From SIG459 sp045631645 (lineage in GTDB: Bacteria; Bacillota; Clostridia; Oscillospirales; Oscillospiraceae), in contig JAZQVC010000045.1 of assembly GCA_045631645.1 (NCBI GenBank), positions 17,011 through 81,010 of the forward strand: DNA of 64,000 bases, given 5' to 3'. Shown piece by piece: positions 1-9,000 of the stretch. The notes under the pieces were generated by a model, which ran no database searches, was not told where the DNA came from, and was given only the letters and a program-made list of their open reading frames with translations. A program made the position numbers and the translations under genes. The stretch's first letter is position 1, and each line of letters opens with the position of its first letter.

Positions 1-1
1 G

Positions 2-55
2 GCTTATTTCACCGCTGATGAATGGAACACTATCCTCGGCAAAATCGGCAACTAA
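2..55 (+). CDS. C-terminal tail of an upstream protein (partial)
   Basis: Reading from base 2 gives 17 sense codons ending AYFTADEWNTILGKIGN and a TAA. The frame is open to the window edge and stops 69 bases before the kinase start, on the same strand, so it is probably the end of the preceding gene. Too little is visible to name it. The ending would suit an extracellular solute-binding protein, but that is only a guess. Confidence 0.5.
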   Translation, partial: AYFTADEWNTILGKIGN

Positions 56-124
56 GATTTCCTGCGATTGGCTTGTTCCATGGAGCGAACAAAAATGGCC
101 AAGCGCTTTTCGGAGGACAAGCAT

Positions 125-1993
125 ATGCCAAAATTGAAAAGCAAATTCACATTTAAGCATGCATATTTGCAGGCGATCGGCGCGATGCTTATAATTGCCC
201 TGGCGCTTTTGCTGCTGTGGCATGGCAACAAAACCAGCAATCAGGCAATTCCGGCTATGGTGGCGCAGGTGTATTTTGACGGTGAGTATCGCGTTGCCGA
301 CGGCCGGTGGCAGGAAATTGAAGAGGGGAAACATATTCCCGCAACAAAAGGCGATGTTACCTTGCGGGGTAATTTCCACATGCTTACCCCGGATGGCGAA
401 TATATTGGCGTTTATAGCGGCGATATGCCGATTGCACTCTATACTAACCATATTAATCTGACTTTTTATGAGGACGGAAACGAGCCGTATGTAATGGATA
501 TAGAAAATCCTTTGTACGGAAGTTCTGCCTGCGGCGTGTGCTGGATGGCTCATTCCTTCTTAGGTGGAAGCGAAACGCCGATTGAAATACTCATTCACAA
601 TCCACATAGCTTCGGAAACGAAACCGCGATTGATGAACTTCTTTCCAATATGGCTTTCTGGTCAGGTCTTGATTTTGAAAAAAACGCATTGGAAAGAGGC
701 GAAATTCAGAGAAACACAGGCCTTTTCTTTGTGATTGTTGCCCTCGTGTTTATAGGAATTGCGTTGTTTTCCACATTGATTCACATTAAAAGCAGCAAAC
801 TCCTCTGGCTTTTCGGCATGGTGATACTGTTTGCCGGCACTTATTTTGCGTATGGCGCAAAGGGCGTTTCTCTCTGGAATAACTCCATCGTTTCCAACAC
901 CATAGTGTTGGGAAGCGCGATGATTTTTTATATGCTCTACCTGTCGATGGGAATTGTGTATTTTCTGGATGCTTGCAAAAAGGCAGGCAAAATCGCTGTG
1001 ATTTGCCTGTGCGCAGCGGACGCGCTGTTTTTTGCCCTTCCCTTGCTCACAAAACTATTCTTTTATGATATCTGGCTGTACTGGGCTCTTGCTCAGCTTG
1101 CAGTTAATCTGGTCCTGATCACCTGCCTTATAAAAGAGTGTTTCTGCAAAAAGGACAAGCGCAATTGGCTGTATATTGGCGCAATTCTTCCGCTGGTGGC
1201 TTTTGGCGCCGATCTGCTTATGACGGCTCTCGGTATTTGGCAGGGAGGACTTATCTCCAGATATGTTTTTGTCGCTTTGTTTGTGGTAACAATGGTTGTT
1301 GTTCTTCGAATCATTCCCCACAATATCAATGCAGCAGAAAAAGCAAGGGAACTTGAATTGCAGAGAAGCCGCCTTGAAGCGGAGAAAAATATTGTGGAGG
1401 CACAGCTGAAAGATAGCCGGATTTCCATTATGCTTTCCCAAATTCAGCCCCACTTTATCTATAACACCCTTGGAACAATCGAGAGAATGTGCCTGAAAGA
1501 CCCTCAGAAGGCCTTTGACCTTGTACGCAACTTCAGTCTGTATCTCCGCGGCAACTTCAGCGAGCTTGACAGCGTGGCGCCCATTCGCTTTGCGGAGGAG
1601 CTCAAGCATGTTGAGTACTATGTGAATATAGAAAAAGTCCGCTTCCCCGATATGAATATTGAATATGATGTGGAAGCGAAGGATTTTGTTCTGCCTGCAT
1701 TGTCCGTCCAGCCCCTTGTGGAAAACGCCATCAAGCATGGACTTATGCGCCTTGAAACGGGGGGGACAGTTGTTATCCGCTCCTATGAAACCACTACGCA
1801 TTTTTGCGTTGAGGTAAAAGATGACGGAGTTGGCTTTGACACTGAACTCCCAATTGACGAGAAAAAACATGTGGGTCTTCGCAATATAAGGGGAAGACTG
1901 AAGGCAATGGTGAACGGCGAACTCGTTCTTGAAAGCAAAGCGGGCCTTGGTACAAAAGCAGTTATTATGATCCCGAAGGAAGTGACGCAGTGA
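125..1993 (+). CDS. LytS/YehU-like sensor histidine kinase
   Basis: Membrane-bound sensor kinase of about 622 residues. An N-terminal signal-anchor (about residues 15-35) is followed by an extracytoplasmic region of about 170 residues. About seven hydrophobic helices follow (roughly residues 205-410, 7TMR-DISM-like arrangement), then a short coiled coil. The catalytic part is a His_kinase type: the H box MLSQIQPHFIYNTL carries the likely phosphorylated His443, and the HATPase has the N box VENAIKHG and a DDGVGFD G1 box. The ATG at 125 is chosen because GGAGG at 112-116 sits 8 bases upstream; the open frame continues to 68 without such a site. It overlaps the response regulator by 4 bases, so the two form a two-component pair. 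The stimulus is unknown. Confidence 0.93.
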   Translation: MPKLKSKFTFKHAYLQAIGAMLIIALALLLLWHGNKTSNQAIPAMVAQVYFDGEYRVADGRWQEIEEGKHIPATKGDVTLRGNFHMLTPDGEYIGVYSGDMPIALYTNHINLTFYEDGNEPYVMDIENPLYGSSACGVCWMAHSFLGGSETPIEILIHNPHSFGNETAIDELLSNMAFWSGLDFEKNALERGEIQRNTGLFFVIVALVFIGIALFSTLIHIKSSKLLWLFGMVILFAGTYFAYGAKGVSLWNNSIVSNTIVLGSAMIFYMLYLSMGIVYFLDACKKAGKIAVICLCAADALFFALPLLTKLFFYDIWLYWALAQLAVNLVLITCLIKECFCKKDKRNWLYIGAILPLVAFGADLLMTALGIWQGGLISRYVFVALFVVTMVVVLRIIPHNINAAEKARELELQRSRLEAEKNIVEAQLKDSRISIMLSQIQPHFIYNTLGTIERMCLKDPQKAFDLVRNFSLYLRGNFSELDSVAPIRFAEELKHVEYYVNIEKVRFPDMNIEYDVEAKDFVLPALSVQPLVENAIKHGLMRLETGGTVVIRSYETTTHFCVEVKDDGVGFDTELPIDEKKHVGLRNIRGRLKAMVNGELVLESKAGLGTKAVIMIPKEVTQ

Positions 1994-2766
1994 AAGCGAT
2001 CGTAGTTGATGACGAAATATATATGCTGGAAACTCTTCAGGAAGCGGTGATGGAATCCTCCGATATTGAAAAGGTGGAGGCCTTTTCCTCCTGCTCCGCA
2101 GCTCTTGCCTATGCTGCGGAAAATTCTGTGGATGTGGCCTTTCTTGATATCAATATGCGCGGCATAGGCGGTCTTGGCCTTGCGGAAAAACTTATGGGGC
2201 TTCATCCCCGATGCAAAATTATATTTTGCACAGGTTATGAGGAATACGCTGTTTCCGCCTTTCAGCTTCATGCTTCCGGATATTTGATGAAGCCCATTAC
2301 CGCGGAGGCAGTTCAGAAGGAGATTGATCATATCAAGGGCGTCAAAGCTGCAGAAAAGCTGCTCACCATCAAGTGCTTCGGCAATTTCGAAGTGCTTTAT
2401 AATGATGAGGTCCTCCGCTTTAAGCGCAAGAAGGCAAAGGAACTTCTGGCGGTTTTGGTTGACCGAAACGGAGCGGGTATGACGGCAAAGCAGATTTGCG
2501 CCGTGTTGTTCCCCGATGATACCGACGATGCCAAAAACTCAGCATATCTGCGTCAGCTTGTGATGGATTTGAAAAATACCTTGAGAATGGTTGGCGCTGA
2601 GGAGGTTCTCCGTCATGATACTCCTTATTACCGCATTGCAACAAATTTGGTGAAATGCGATTACTTAAGCTTCATGGAAAACGGAAAACCGAAGTTTAAC
2701 GGCGAATATATGTCCCAGTACAGCTGGGCGGAAGAAACCTGCGCCATGCTCCAATTTAAGAAATAA
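1990..2766 (+). CDS. Response regulator with SARP/BTAD-like DNA-binding domain
   Basis: 258-residue regulator with GTG start inside the kinase stop. Residues 1-115 are a CheY-like receiver: the acidic DD near residue 7, phosphoacceptor Asp53 in FLDINMRG, Thr/Lys region FCTGYEEYA and MKP. Residues 125-258 resemble the winged-helix output domain of SARP-type regulators (COG3947 architecture): LTIKCFGNFEVLYNDEVLRF, then FKRKKAKELLAVLVDRNG and a KNTLR/LR helix. SARP regulators bind direct repeats spaced 11 bp near the -10 element. Exactly such repeats occur before the next two operons (2806-2839 and 4811-4844), which makes this gene their probable activator. Family assignment is strong; target assignment is inference. 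Confidence 0.92.
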   Translation: MKAIVVDDEIYMLETLQEAVMESSDIEKVEAFSSCSAALAYAAENSVDVAFLDINMRGIGGLGLAEKLMGLHPRCKIIFCTGYEEYAVSAFQLHASGYLMKPITAEAVQKEIDHIKGVKAAEKLLTIKCFGNFEVLYNDEVLRFKRKKAKELLAVLVDRNGAGMTAKQICAVLFPDDTDDAKNSAYLRQLVMDLKNTLRMVGAEEVLRHDTPYYRIATNLVKCDYLSFMENGKPKFNGEYMSQYSWAEETCAMLQFKK

Positions 2767-2767
2767 G

Positions 2768-2802
2768 AAAAAACGGCAGAATGAGAATTCTGCCGTTTTT
2801 TT
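2768..2802 (+). terminator. Intrinsic terminator after the two-component pair
   Basis: Perfect 10-bp stem ACGGCAGAAT/ATTCTGCCGT with a GAGA loop, flanked by an A-run and a T-run. It lies two bases after the response regulator stop and separates it from the next operon. Confidence 0.92.
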
Positions 2803-2805
2803 ATG

Positions 2806-2839
2806 TGTAACGCCATTGTAACGCGGCGGAATGTAAAAT
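2806..2839 (+). promoter_or_regulatory. Candidate SARP-type operator-promoter 1
   Basis: TGTAACGC occurs at 2806-2813 and again at 2817-2824, an exact 11-bp period. After 9 bases comes a -10-like TAAAAT (2834-2839). The position expected for a -35 hexamer (2811-2816, CGCCAT) does not match consensus, as expected for an activator-dependent promoter. The same arrangement recurs at 4811-4844. Start of transcription would fall about 25 bases before the ATG at 2873. Confidence 0.72.
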
Positions 2840-2872
2840 GTGCCTGAAGACATTTTTGCGAGGTGTGTGCCA

Positions 2873-4219
2873 ATGAAAGCCAAAAAAATTATTCCGATTT
2901 TACTTTTGCTCGTTGTGCTTGGTTTGTTACTTTGGGTGCGCAGCGGATGGGATTCTCCCGATTCCGGCGAAACTCCCGATGACCGGATCGAGTCCGATAT
3001 TGAAAACTCCACACCCGAAGAGCCTTTGATGACGAGCGTGAATATAGAAACCATTGGCGGAGTTGTACTCGTGGGAGAAATTGCCCATGATGAACAGGGT
3101 TGGTATTTCAAGCCGGAGCAGCCTCTTAATATAAGATTTGAGTATTTTCTTGATAATCCCTCCGAGTTTCCGGAGACCACAAGAATCGGTATGTTCGACC
3201 CCAAGGATGACGGCATTGAGAAAGCCCTTTATCTGGGTCAGACCGTAACCGCGGCAGGCACATTCCAGTTTTACCGCAATGACTTTGAGACGCTTTATTT
3301 CATGCCCTACACCGTCACTATAGGAAAAACTGCGGCGCAGAGCTACGGCGCCCCTGAGCTTGCCTACCCCGATGAGCCTGCAAATCTCTATGATCCTTCC
3401 CAGCCCCTTCCAAAATATGTGGATCCAATGGTTCTGGACGGAAAGTATATTTATAATGCTTTCATGCTCTCTCAGGAAACCATCGAATTTATGGGAAATG
3501 ATTTCGTGACATTTTATGTGGACTTTGTTGACGCGTTCCTGAGCTATAGAAGTGAGGTGGAGTGCCCCGATAAGCGCTTTGCCGAAATGCTGTCCACCGT
3601 TATTTACTATGAATTCCCTCTCTATACCGCCTGCGCCGAGCCCTTTGAATTTTTCAAAAGCTATGACAGCGAAAAGGGAACGGTGACTATCAAGTATCTC
3701 TACGATGAGCAGGCCCACTTTGATATCCGCGATAAGTTCCTTGAGCTTGCGGATAATCTTCTGGCGGAGACATCTCCCGATAAAAGCGATGTGGAGAACG
3801 CAAAGAGCATTTATCATGCCCTTTCCGCAAGCGTTACCTATGACCGTACCGCCCTTATCGATTTTGAAAGAAAAGAGAGCCACTATGCCTACCTCAACGG
3901 CAGCGGCGTATGCACCACCTTTGCAAATGCCTATAACCAGCTTCTCACTCAGGTCGGCATAAAATCCACCATTGCCCATTGCGATAACCCCGACACCATA
4001 GGCCACAGCTGGTCTCTTGTAACCCTCGGCGGCGAGCAATATTTCTGCGACCCCACCTATGAACTTTCTTATGATAACGGCTACGGCTATAAGTTCTTTG
4101 GCATGAACTATGCCGACAGAACGGCGGACGGCCTCGGCGTTCATGGAATCAGATACGGCAGATATTATCATCGCAATATTGATGCGGATATGCTCGCTGA
4201 AAATTCTCTGGTCAATTAA
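2873..4219 (+). CDS. Membrane-anchored transglutaminase-like protein
   Basis: 448 residues. An N-terminal hydrophobic segment (about residues 5-22) with no lipobox suggests a signal anchor, followed by an acidic low-complexity linker. The C-terminal third carries a transglutaminase-core triad: Cys347 in GSGVCTTFANAY, His378 in GHSWSL and Asp393 in FCDPTYEL. Such domains act outside the cell as transamidases or cysteine peptidases in wall biology; the substrate here is unknown. The ATG at 2873 follows GAGGTG by 7 bases and fits the candidate operator-promoter just upstream. It is followed 30 bases later by a lipoprotein gene, with a terminator after that, so the two form one transcript. Confidence 0.88.
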   Translation: MKAKKIIPILLLLVVLGLLLWVRSGWDSPDSGETPDDRIESDIENSTPEEPLMTSVNIETIGGVVLVGEIAHDEQGWYFKPEQPLNIRFEYFLDNPSEFPETTRIGMFDPKDDGIEKALYLGQTVTAAGTFQFYRNDFETLYFMPYTVTIGKTAAQSYGAPELAYPDEPANLYDPSQPLPKYVDPMVLDGKYIYNAFMLSQETIEFMGNDFVTFYVDFVDAFLSYRSEVECPDKRFAEMLSTVIYYEFPLYTACAEPFEFFKSYDSEKGTVTIKYLYDEQAHFDIRDKFLELADNLLAETSPDKSDVENAKSIYHALSASVTYDRTALIDFERKESHYAYLNGSGVCTTFANAYNQLLTQVGIKSTIAHCDNPDTIGHSWSLVTLGGEQYFCDPTYELSYDNGYGYKFFGMNYADRTADGLGVHGIRYGRYYHRNIDADMLAENSLVN

Positions 4220-4249
4220 AATTCAGCGGAGAAAAAAGGAGATATTTTT

Positions 4250-4735
4250 ATGAAAAAATTTATTATATTGCTTCTTGCTGCTTTGATGGTGTTCGCCCTT
4301 TGCGCATGCGGCGGGGAAAAAAGCTCCGCCCCGGAGCCGGGAACTGAGCTTGCAGTGTTTTATCAGCGTGTGCTGGATGCTCAGGGTGACAGAGCGGAAG
4401 AACTCATATTCTTTGAAGAATTCAACCCCGATCTGATAGCAAGCTTTTATCCCGGACTTGGAAACATCGAGCTTAATCAGCAGGCATTTTATATGCCTCC
4501 CGTTGTAACCCATCCCTGCGAAATCGTGCTTGTTGAAGTTAAAAACAGCAGCGATGTGCCTGCCGTGGAGGAAATTTTCCAAAAGCGCATAGATACCGGC
4601 GCTGACAACACAAATTATCCCGAAAGCGCCGACGGCTGGAGACTGTATGCCCAGGTTCAGAAAAGCGGCAGCTTTGTTGCTATGATCGTTTTGCCCGAAG
4701 CTTATGTTATCCCCGAAAACGTTTTCGAAGCATAA
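4250..4735 (+). CDS. DUF4358-type lipoprotein
   Basis: 161 residues. Residues 1-18 form a lipoprotein signal ending in LCAC, so Cys19 or the preceding Cys would be lipidated and the protein held on the outer face of the membrane. The body shows the pattern I associate with DUF4358 lipoproteins of Clostridia: AVFYQRVL near the start, SFYPGLGNIELNQQAFYMPP, EIVLVEVKN, then IFQKRIDTG and a C-terminal FVAMIVLPE. The function of that family is not known. RBS AAAAGGAG lies upstream. Co-transcription with the transglutaminase-like gene is likely, and a strong terminator follows. Confidence 0.82.
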   Translation: MKKFIILLLAALMVFALCACGGEKSSAPEPGTELAVFYQRVLDAQGDRAEELIFFEEFNPDLIASFYPGLGNIELNQQAFYMPPVVTHPCEIVLVEVKNSSDVPAVEEIFQKRIDTGADNTNYPESADGWRLYAQVQKSGSFVAMIVLPEAYVIPENVFEA

Positions 4736-4755
4736 TATTACAAAATAATATAAAA

Positions 4756-4793
4756 AAACCGGCAGAAATTTATTCTGCCGGTTTAATTTTTTT
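4756..4793 (+). terminator. Intrinsic terminator after lipoprotein gene
   Basis: 12-bp perfect stem AAACCGGCAGAA/TTCTGCCGGTTT (4756-4767 with 4773-4784), 5-base loop, then a T-rich tail. It insulates the transglutaminase operon from the pilus operon. Confidence 0.92.
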
Positions 4794-4810
4794 TAAATAT
4801 TATGTAAATC

Positions 4811-4844
4811 TGTAACGCATTTGTAACGCATATCATGATAAAGT
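4811..4844 (+). promoter_or_regulatory. Candidate SARP-type operator-promoter 2 (pilus operon)
   Basis: TGTAACGC at 4811-4818 and 4822-4829 (11-bp period), then 9 bases, then -10-like TAAAGT (4839-4844). The would-be -35 position (4816-4821, CGCATT) is non-consensus. Geometry is identical to 2806-2839. A related TGTAAATC abuts the first repeat (4803-4810). The leader to the first gene is about 150 bases. Confidence 0.72.
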
Positions 4845-4998
4845 ATATGATCGAGATGATGTATACTCGATATAGTGTGCGCAAACGAAAAAACGCGCTC
4901 TTCGATGATTATATGTATTGCGGATGCGGAGGGGTAAAAAACCTCGCTGCAGACAGAATAAGAACAAATTATGCTGAAGAAAGAAGGGACGGCACAAC

Positions 4999-5442
4999 AT
5001 GACAGATAAGGAATTTAAGCGGCTGAGCCGTCCGCAACTCCTTGACATTATATATCAGCTTCAGTTGAAGCAAGAGGAACTGAAAAATGAAAATGAAAAG
5101 CTGACACAGGCTTTGGACGATAAAAGACTTCGTATCGGCAAGGTGGGCAATATCGCCGAAGCCGCTCTCGAAATTCATAATGTGCTGCAGACGGCTCAAA
5201 ATGCTGCCGAGCATTATATGGCTGAGCTGCAGTCAAGAGGCAACAGTGAATATGAGCGCGTAATGAGGCTTGCTGAGGAAGAGGCGGAAGGGATTATTGC
5301 CGAAGCGAGAAAGCGGGCTTCCGAAATAGTTGCCGAAGCAAATCGTCAGGCTTCCGAAATTCTTGCGAAGGTCGAAACGGATAAGATGCGCCATGAATCC
5401 GCAGTGGACTATATTCTCAGGGAATATAGTCATAAAGAGTAA
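4999..5442 (+). CDS. Coiled-coil (DivIVA-like) protein of the pilus locus
   Basis: 147 residues, soluble, rich in Glu, Lys and Ala. The first 40 residues contain LSRPQLLDIIYQLQLKQEE and a heptad pattern. A second long helix begins near residue 90 with repeating AEEEAEGIIAEARKRASEI. This resembles the short DivIVA-like scaffold proteins often found ahead of a signal peptidase and sortases in Clostridia, where a role in placing the pilus machinery at the membrane is plausible but unproven. It is the first gene after candidate operator 2, with AAGGGA upstream of the ATG, and lies 18 bases from the signal peptidase gene. Confidence 0.75.
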   Translation: MTDKEFKRLSRPQLLDIIYQLQLKQEELKNENEKLTQALDDKRLRIGKVGNIAEAALEIHNVLQTAQNAAEHYMAELQSRGNSEYERVMRLAEEEAEGIIAEARKRASEIVAEANRQASEILAKVETDKMRHESAVDYILREYSHKE

Positions 5443-5460
5443 AATTCGGGTGGACGATAT

Positions 5461-6048
5461 ATGAAGCGTGCGAAAAAAAGTATAGAGTCCCTGCCAACGA
5501 TAAAACAGGTTGAAACAGCAAGAAAGCGCTATCGCCGCCAAAAGGCTTATAACAAGGCGCTGGGCGGAACAGTGTATGTTCTGACCCTTGTTGCGGCTGT
5601 TGCTGTTTTGATCGCAACATTGATTCTGCCGGTTCTTCAGATAGAAGGCACGAGCATGGAACCAACCTTGGCAAACGGGGATATAGTTCTTCTTACAAAA
5701 ACAACGAATTTTAAGAGAAGTGAGCTTTGCGGATTTTCCTGGAATAACAAACTGCTTATTAAGAGAGTCATCGGCGTCCCCGGTGACTGGATCGAGATAG
5801 ATACAGACGGCACAGTATATCTCAACGGAGAAAAGCTGGATGAACCTTATGCCGAGCAGCTGGCTGTCGGCGAGTGCGACCTGGAGTTTCCGTTCCAGGT
5901 GCCGCAGGAGGAATACTTTGTGCTTGGAGATATGCGCGAAAGCTCTATCGACTCCCGCAACACGCTGATCGGATGTGTTGCAAAGGACCAGATTGTCGGA
6001 AAGGTATTTTTCCGAATATGGCCGTTTAAGGAAATGCGATTTTTCTAA
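5461..6048 (+). CDS. Signal peptidase I, pilus-associated
   Basis: 195-residue type I signal peptidase. One transmembrane helix at about residues 38-60 precedes the catalytic Ser65 in IEGTSMEPTL. The general-base Lys101 is in LLIKRVIGVPGDW. The conserved box reads LGDMRESSIDSR, with Met where family members usually have Asn. It probably cleaves the signal peptides of the neighbouring pilins and adhesin on the outer membrane face; many pilus loci carry such a dedicated peptidase. It lies between the coiled-coil gene and the adhesin gene (28 bases), consistent with one operon. Confidence 0.93.
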   Translation: MKRAKKSIESLPTIKQVETARKRYRRQKAYNKALGGTVYVLTLVAAVAVLIATLILPVLQIEGTSMEPTLANGDIVLLTKTTNFKRSELCGFSWNNKLLIKRVIGVPGDWIEIDTDGTVYLNGEKLDEPYAEQLAVGECDLEFPFQVPQEEYFVLGDMRESSIDSRNTLIGCVAKDQIVGKVFFRIWPFKEMRFF

Positions 6049-6076
6049 ACAATAATTACGCAAGGGATAATAGTTA

Positions 6077-9000
6077 ATGGGAATCGTTGAACAGTATTTG
6101 TTACAACTGAATAACGAAAAACGCCGATGGTGGCGTGCTGCAGCGATTCTCACGATGTTATCGATCCTTGTTGTGGCCGGCGTTTCGTGGAACCTGCGTA
6201 TGACGGGCATCACTCTTGTTAACGATGCGTGCTGTGGCTATGTGGAACATGAGCACACGGAGCAATGCCAGCTTCAAACTATCGTCTGCGGTTTTGATGA
6301 GGATTCTCAGATTGCATCGGAAACCGATGAGGATGCTGAAGCTGATGTGATGGAAGAGGGCAAACAGGAAGCCGCGGAGCAGCATGTTCATGGGGATGAG
6401 TGCTACCGGATTGAGTATCAATGCGCTTATGAGGAGCATCTTCATAGCCTTGCGTGTTATTCAAATCCGAAAGCAGACCTTGAAACGGCACTGGATTGGC
6501 AGGAAATGTTTGCAAACTATCCATACACAGGAAATCTGCGTGAGGATTTGGTTGGCATTGCTAAAACACAGGCGGGATATGCTGAAAGTTCTCTGAACTT
6601 TGAAGTGGACGGAAACGGAATCCAGCATGGCTACACCCGATATGGTGCATGGTACGGAACGCCTTACAACGAATGGTCGGCAATGTTCGTGTCCTTCTGC
6701 CTATATTATGCCCATGCGGATTTGAACGAATATCCTGTCAACTCCGGAGCGAATACCATGGCCGGTCTCTGGGATAAACAAGGAAAGTATATTCCGTCCG
6801 GCGAGTATGTTCCCTCAAGCGGTGATCTGGTATTTTTTGAAAATAATACCGTTGGAATTGTTACGGAAGTGCAAAATGCCACAATCTATGTCATCGGCGG
6901 TGACGTGGAAGACGCTGTAAGCGGAAGGCTTCTGCCTATGAATGACCTCTCTGTTGTCGGATGGGGAATCACGGCTGAGCCCATGGCTGAGGAAGAGCCA
7001 GACGATGAAGATTCCGGCAACGAGGAACTCGGAGACGATTTGTTTGACATTTCGCATGGTCCGGCCGTCTTCATTTTTGAAGGCAACGGAGCGGAAGCAC
7101 CGATGCTGCAAATGCAGACATTCAACCTCAGGAATACAAGAGCGGCAACAGACCTTCTTGCCTATTTGAATTCCAACGGAGGCAATTATTTCTTCACATT
7201 GCTGGATTTCAACAATGTGGAACTTCCAAAGGATGAAAACGGAAACTATATTGCTGAAGCCCAAAAGGATTATAAGCTAACCCTTACCTTTAATAGCCCG
7301 AAGGGCTTCGCGCCGGGAACATATCAGTATCAGATTCCCAATGGCCTGATGGTGGATGGCGGCGCGGGCGAGTTCATCCTCAAAGACGGTACGAATGTTG
7401 GCAGCTGGGTGGTGACCGATACAGGCCTTATCACTCTGGTGTTCAACGAACATATGAACAGCCGCACAGATATTACCATCAGCTCCACTATGGGCATCCA
7501 TTTCCCCGAGCAGGATGCACCTATAGATTTTGACGGCTTTATTACTGTAAAAGTAGAGCCGCCTGTACAGAAAGAAGACCCAACATATCTGGAAAAATGG
7601 ACGAATCCGGGAGAAAGCCCAGATAAACTGGTATGGCATGTAAACATTTTCGGACATGCCGATTCCCAGATTCCGGGAAGTCTTCTCACAGACCAAATCC
7701 TTCTTCCGGAATGGTATAAACCCCATAGTTATACTCAATCGGATATGGATGCCGGCATTTCCTTCGGCGCTTCCGATCCCAATGGCGGTTGGCATAGCTG
7801 GACAGTACATGCAGACGATCCCTATCTTATCTGGGATGAATCCGCATGGTCCTATAAAATTCCCCAAACCGTTACCTGTGATAGCTGCGATGAACTGGAG
7901 TTAGGAAATGACGGTTGGTCGTATTACATCAGCTATACCTCCACTCCCACCATGCTTAACTCACCGGGTACCTTCTCCTATGCAAACAAGGTTACGGTGG
8001 ACGGCCAGACCGCATGGGGATGGAACGAATTCACCCACGGACAAGTGAATGCCCAAATCGTGAAGAACGGCACGTTCGTATCCGATGCCCAGGGCGGAGG
8101 ATTCCTTTGGGAGGTTCAGGCGACCATACCGGGACGCCAGGAAGGAAAGCGAGCGGAATATTCGTGGTTTATCATGGATGAGATGCGACTATTGAATGAA
8201 CATGGCTCTACTATTGGCCATGCTCAAAATGATATCCATCTCTCCACAGTTACGGCAAGCTATAATGGCTCGGTTATAAAAATTCCCCGCATTCAGGATG
8301 CAACGGATCAGGATATGTTCGCTTGGGATAATGCCTGGTCGGCATCAGAAAATGGCATTGGATATAACCGAACGATAAATCTCCTCTGCCGATGCCAATG
8401 CACTCCGGAAACCTGCCATTGGACAGGCTGCGGTGAATATTGGTTCCAGCGGGATGACGGCACATGGGCTACCAATGGTTTTTGCCAGTGCTGGACAGAA
8501 ACCCAGAATATGATATTCACCTTTGTTTATAAAACCGAGGACATATCCTTGATTAAAGACTATGGTTCTCTCGGTTATAAGGTGAACAACCATGCCCAGC
8601 TTTATTATATCCCCGACGGAACCAACTCCGTTCGCGTTTCCTATGATGATGCGGTAGTTGACATACCCAATCTGTTTGAAAAACAGCTGACCACCGATTT
8701 TAATGGCTATATAGCCCATTACAACATCACGGTTAATGAAGCGAAACTGGTGCTGACAAACGGAAGTCCCCTTTATATACACGATGCTATGACGGACACA
8801 TTGGCCTACATAAGCGGTTCGCTTGTGATAACAAGCGAAAACGCAAACGGCAATATAAATGTCCTGAAGCAGGATGTGGATTATACCGTCACTTATGACG
8901 GCACCGGCAAACAAACGGATTCCTCGGGTAAAAAAGTGCATGTGCTGGATATCGTGATTTTGAATCCGCAACCGGTCATGTATATCCTCGATTATGATAC

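Noticed and set aside
2806..2824. TGTAACGC repeats as a -35 element or transposon end
   Set aside because: The distance to the -10 is wrong for a -35 and there is no inverted partner or transposase; the 11-bp period and its second copy fit an activator site better.
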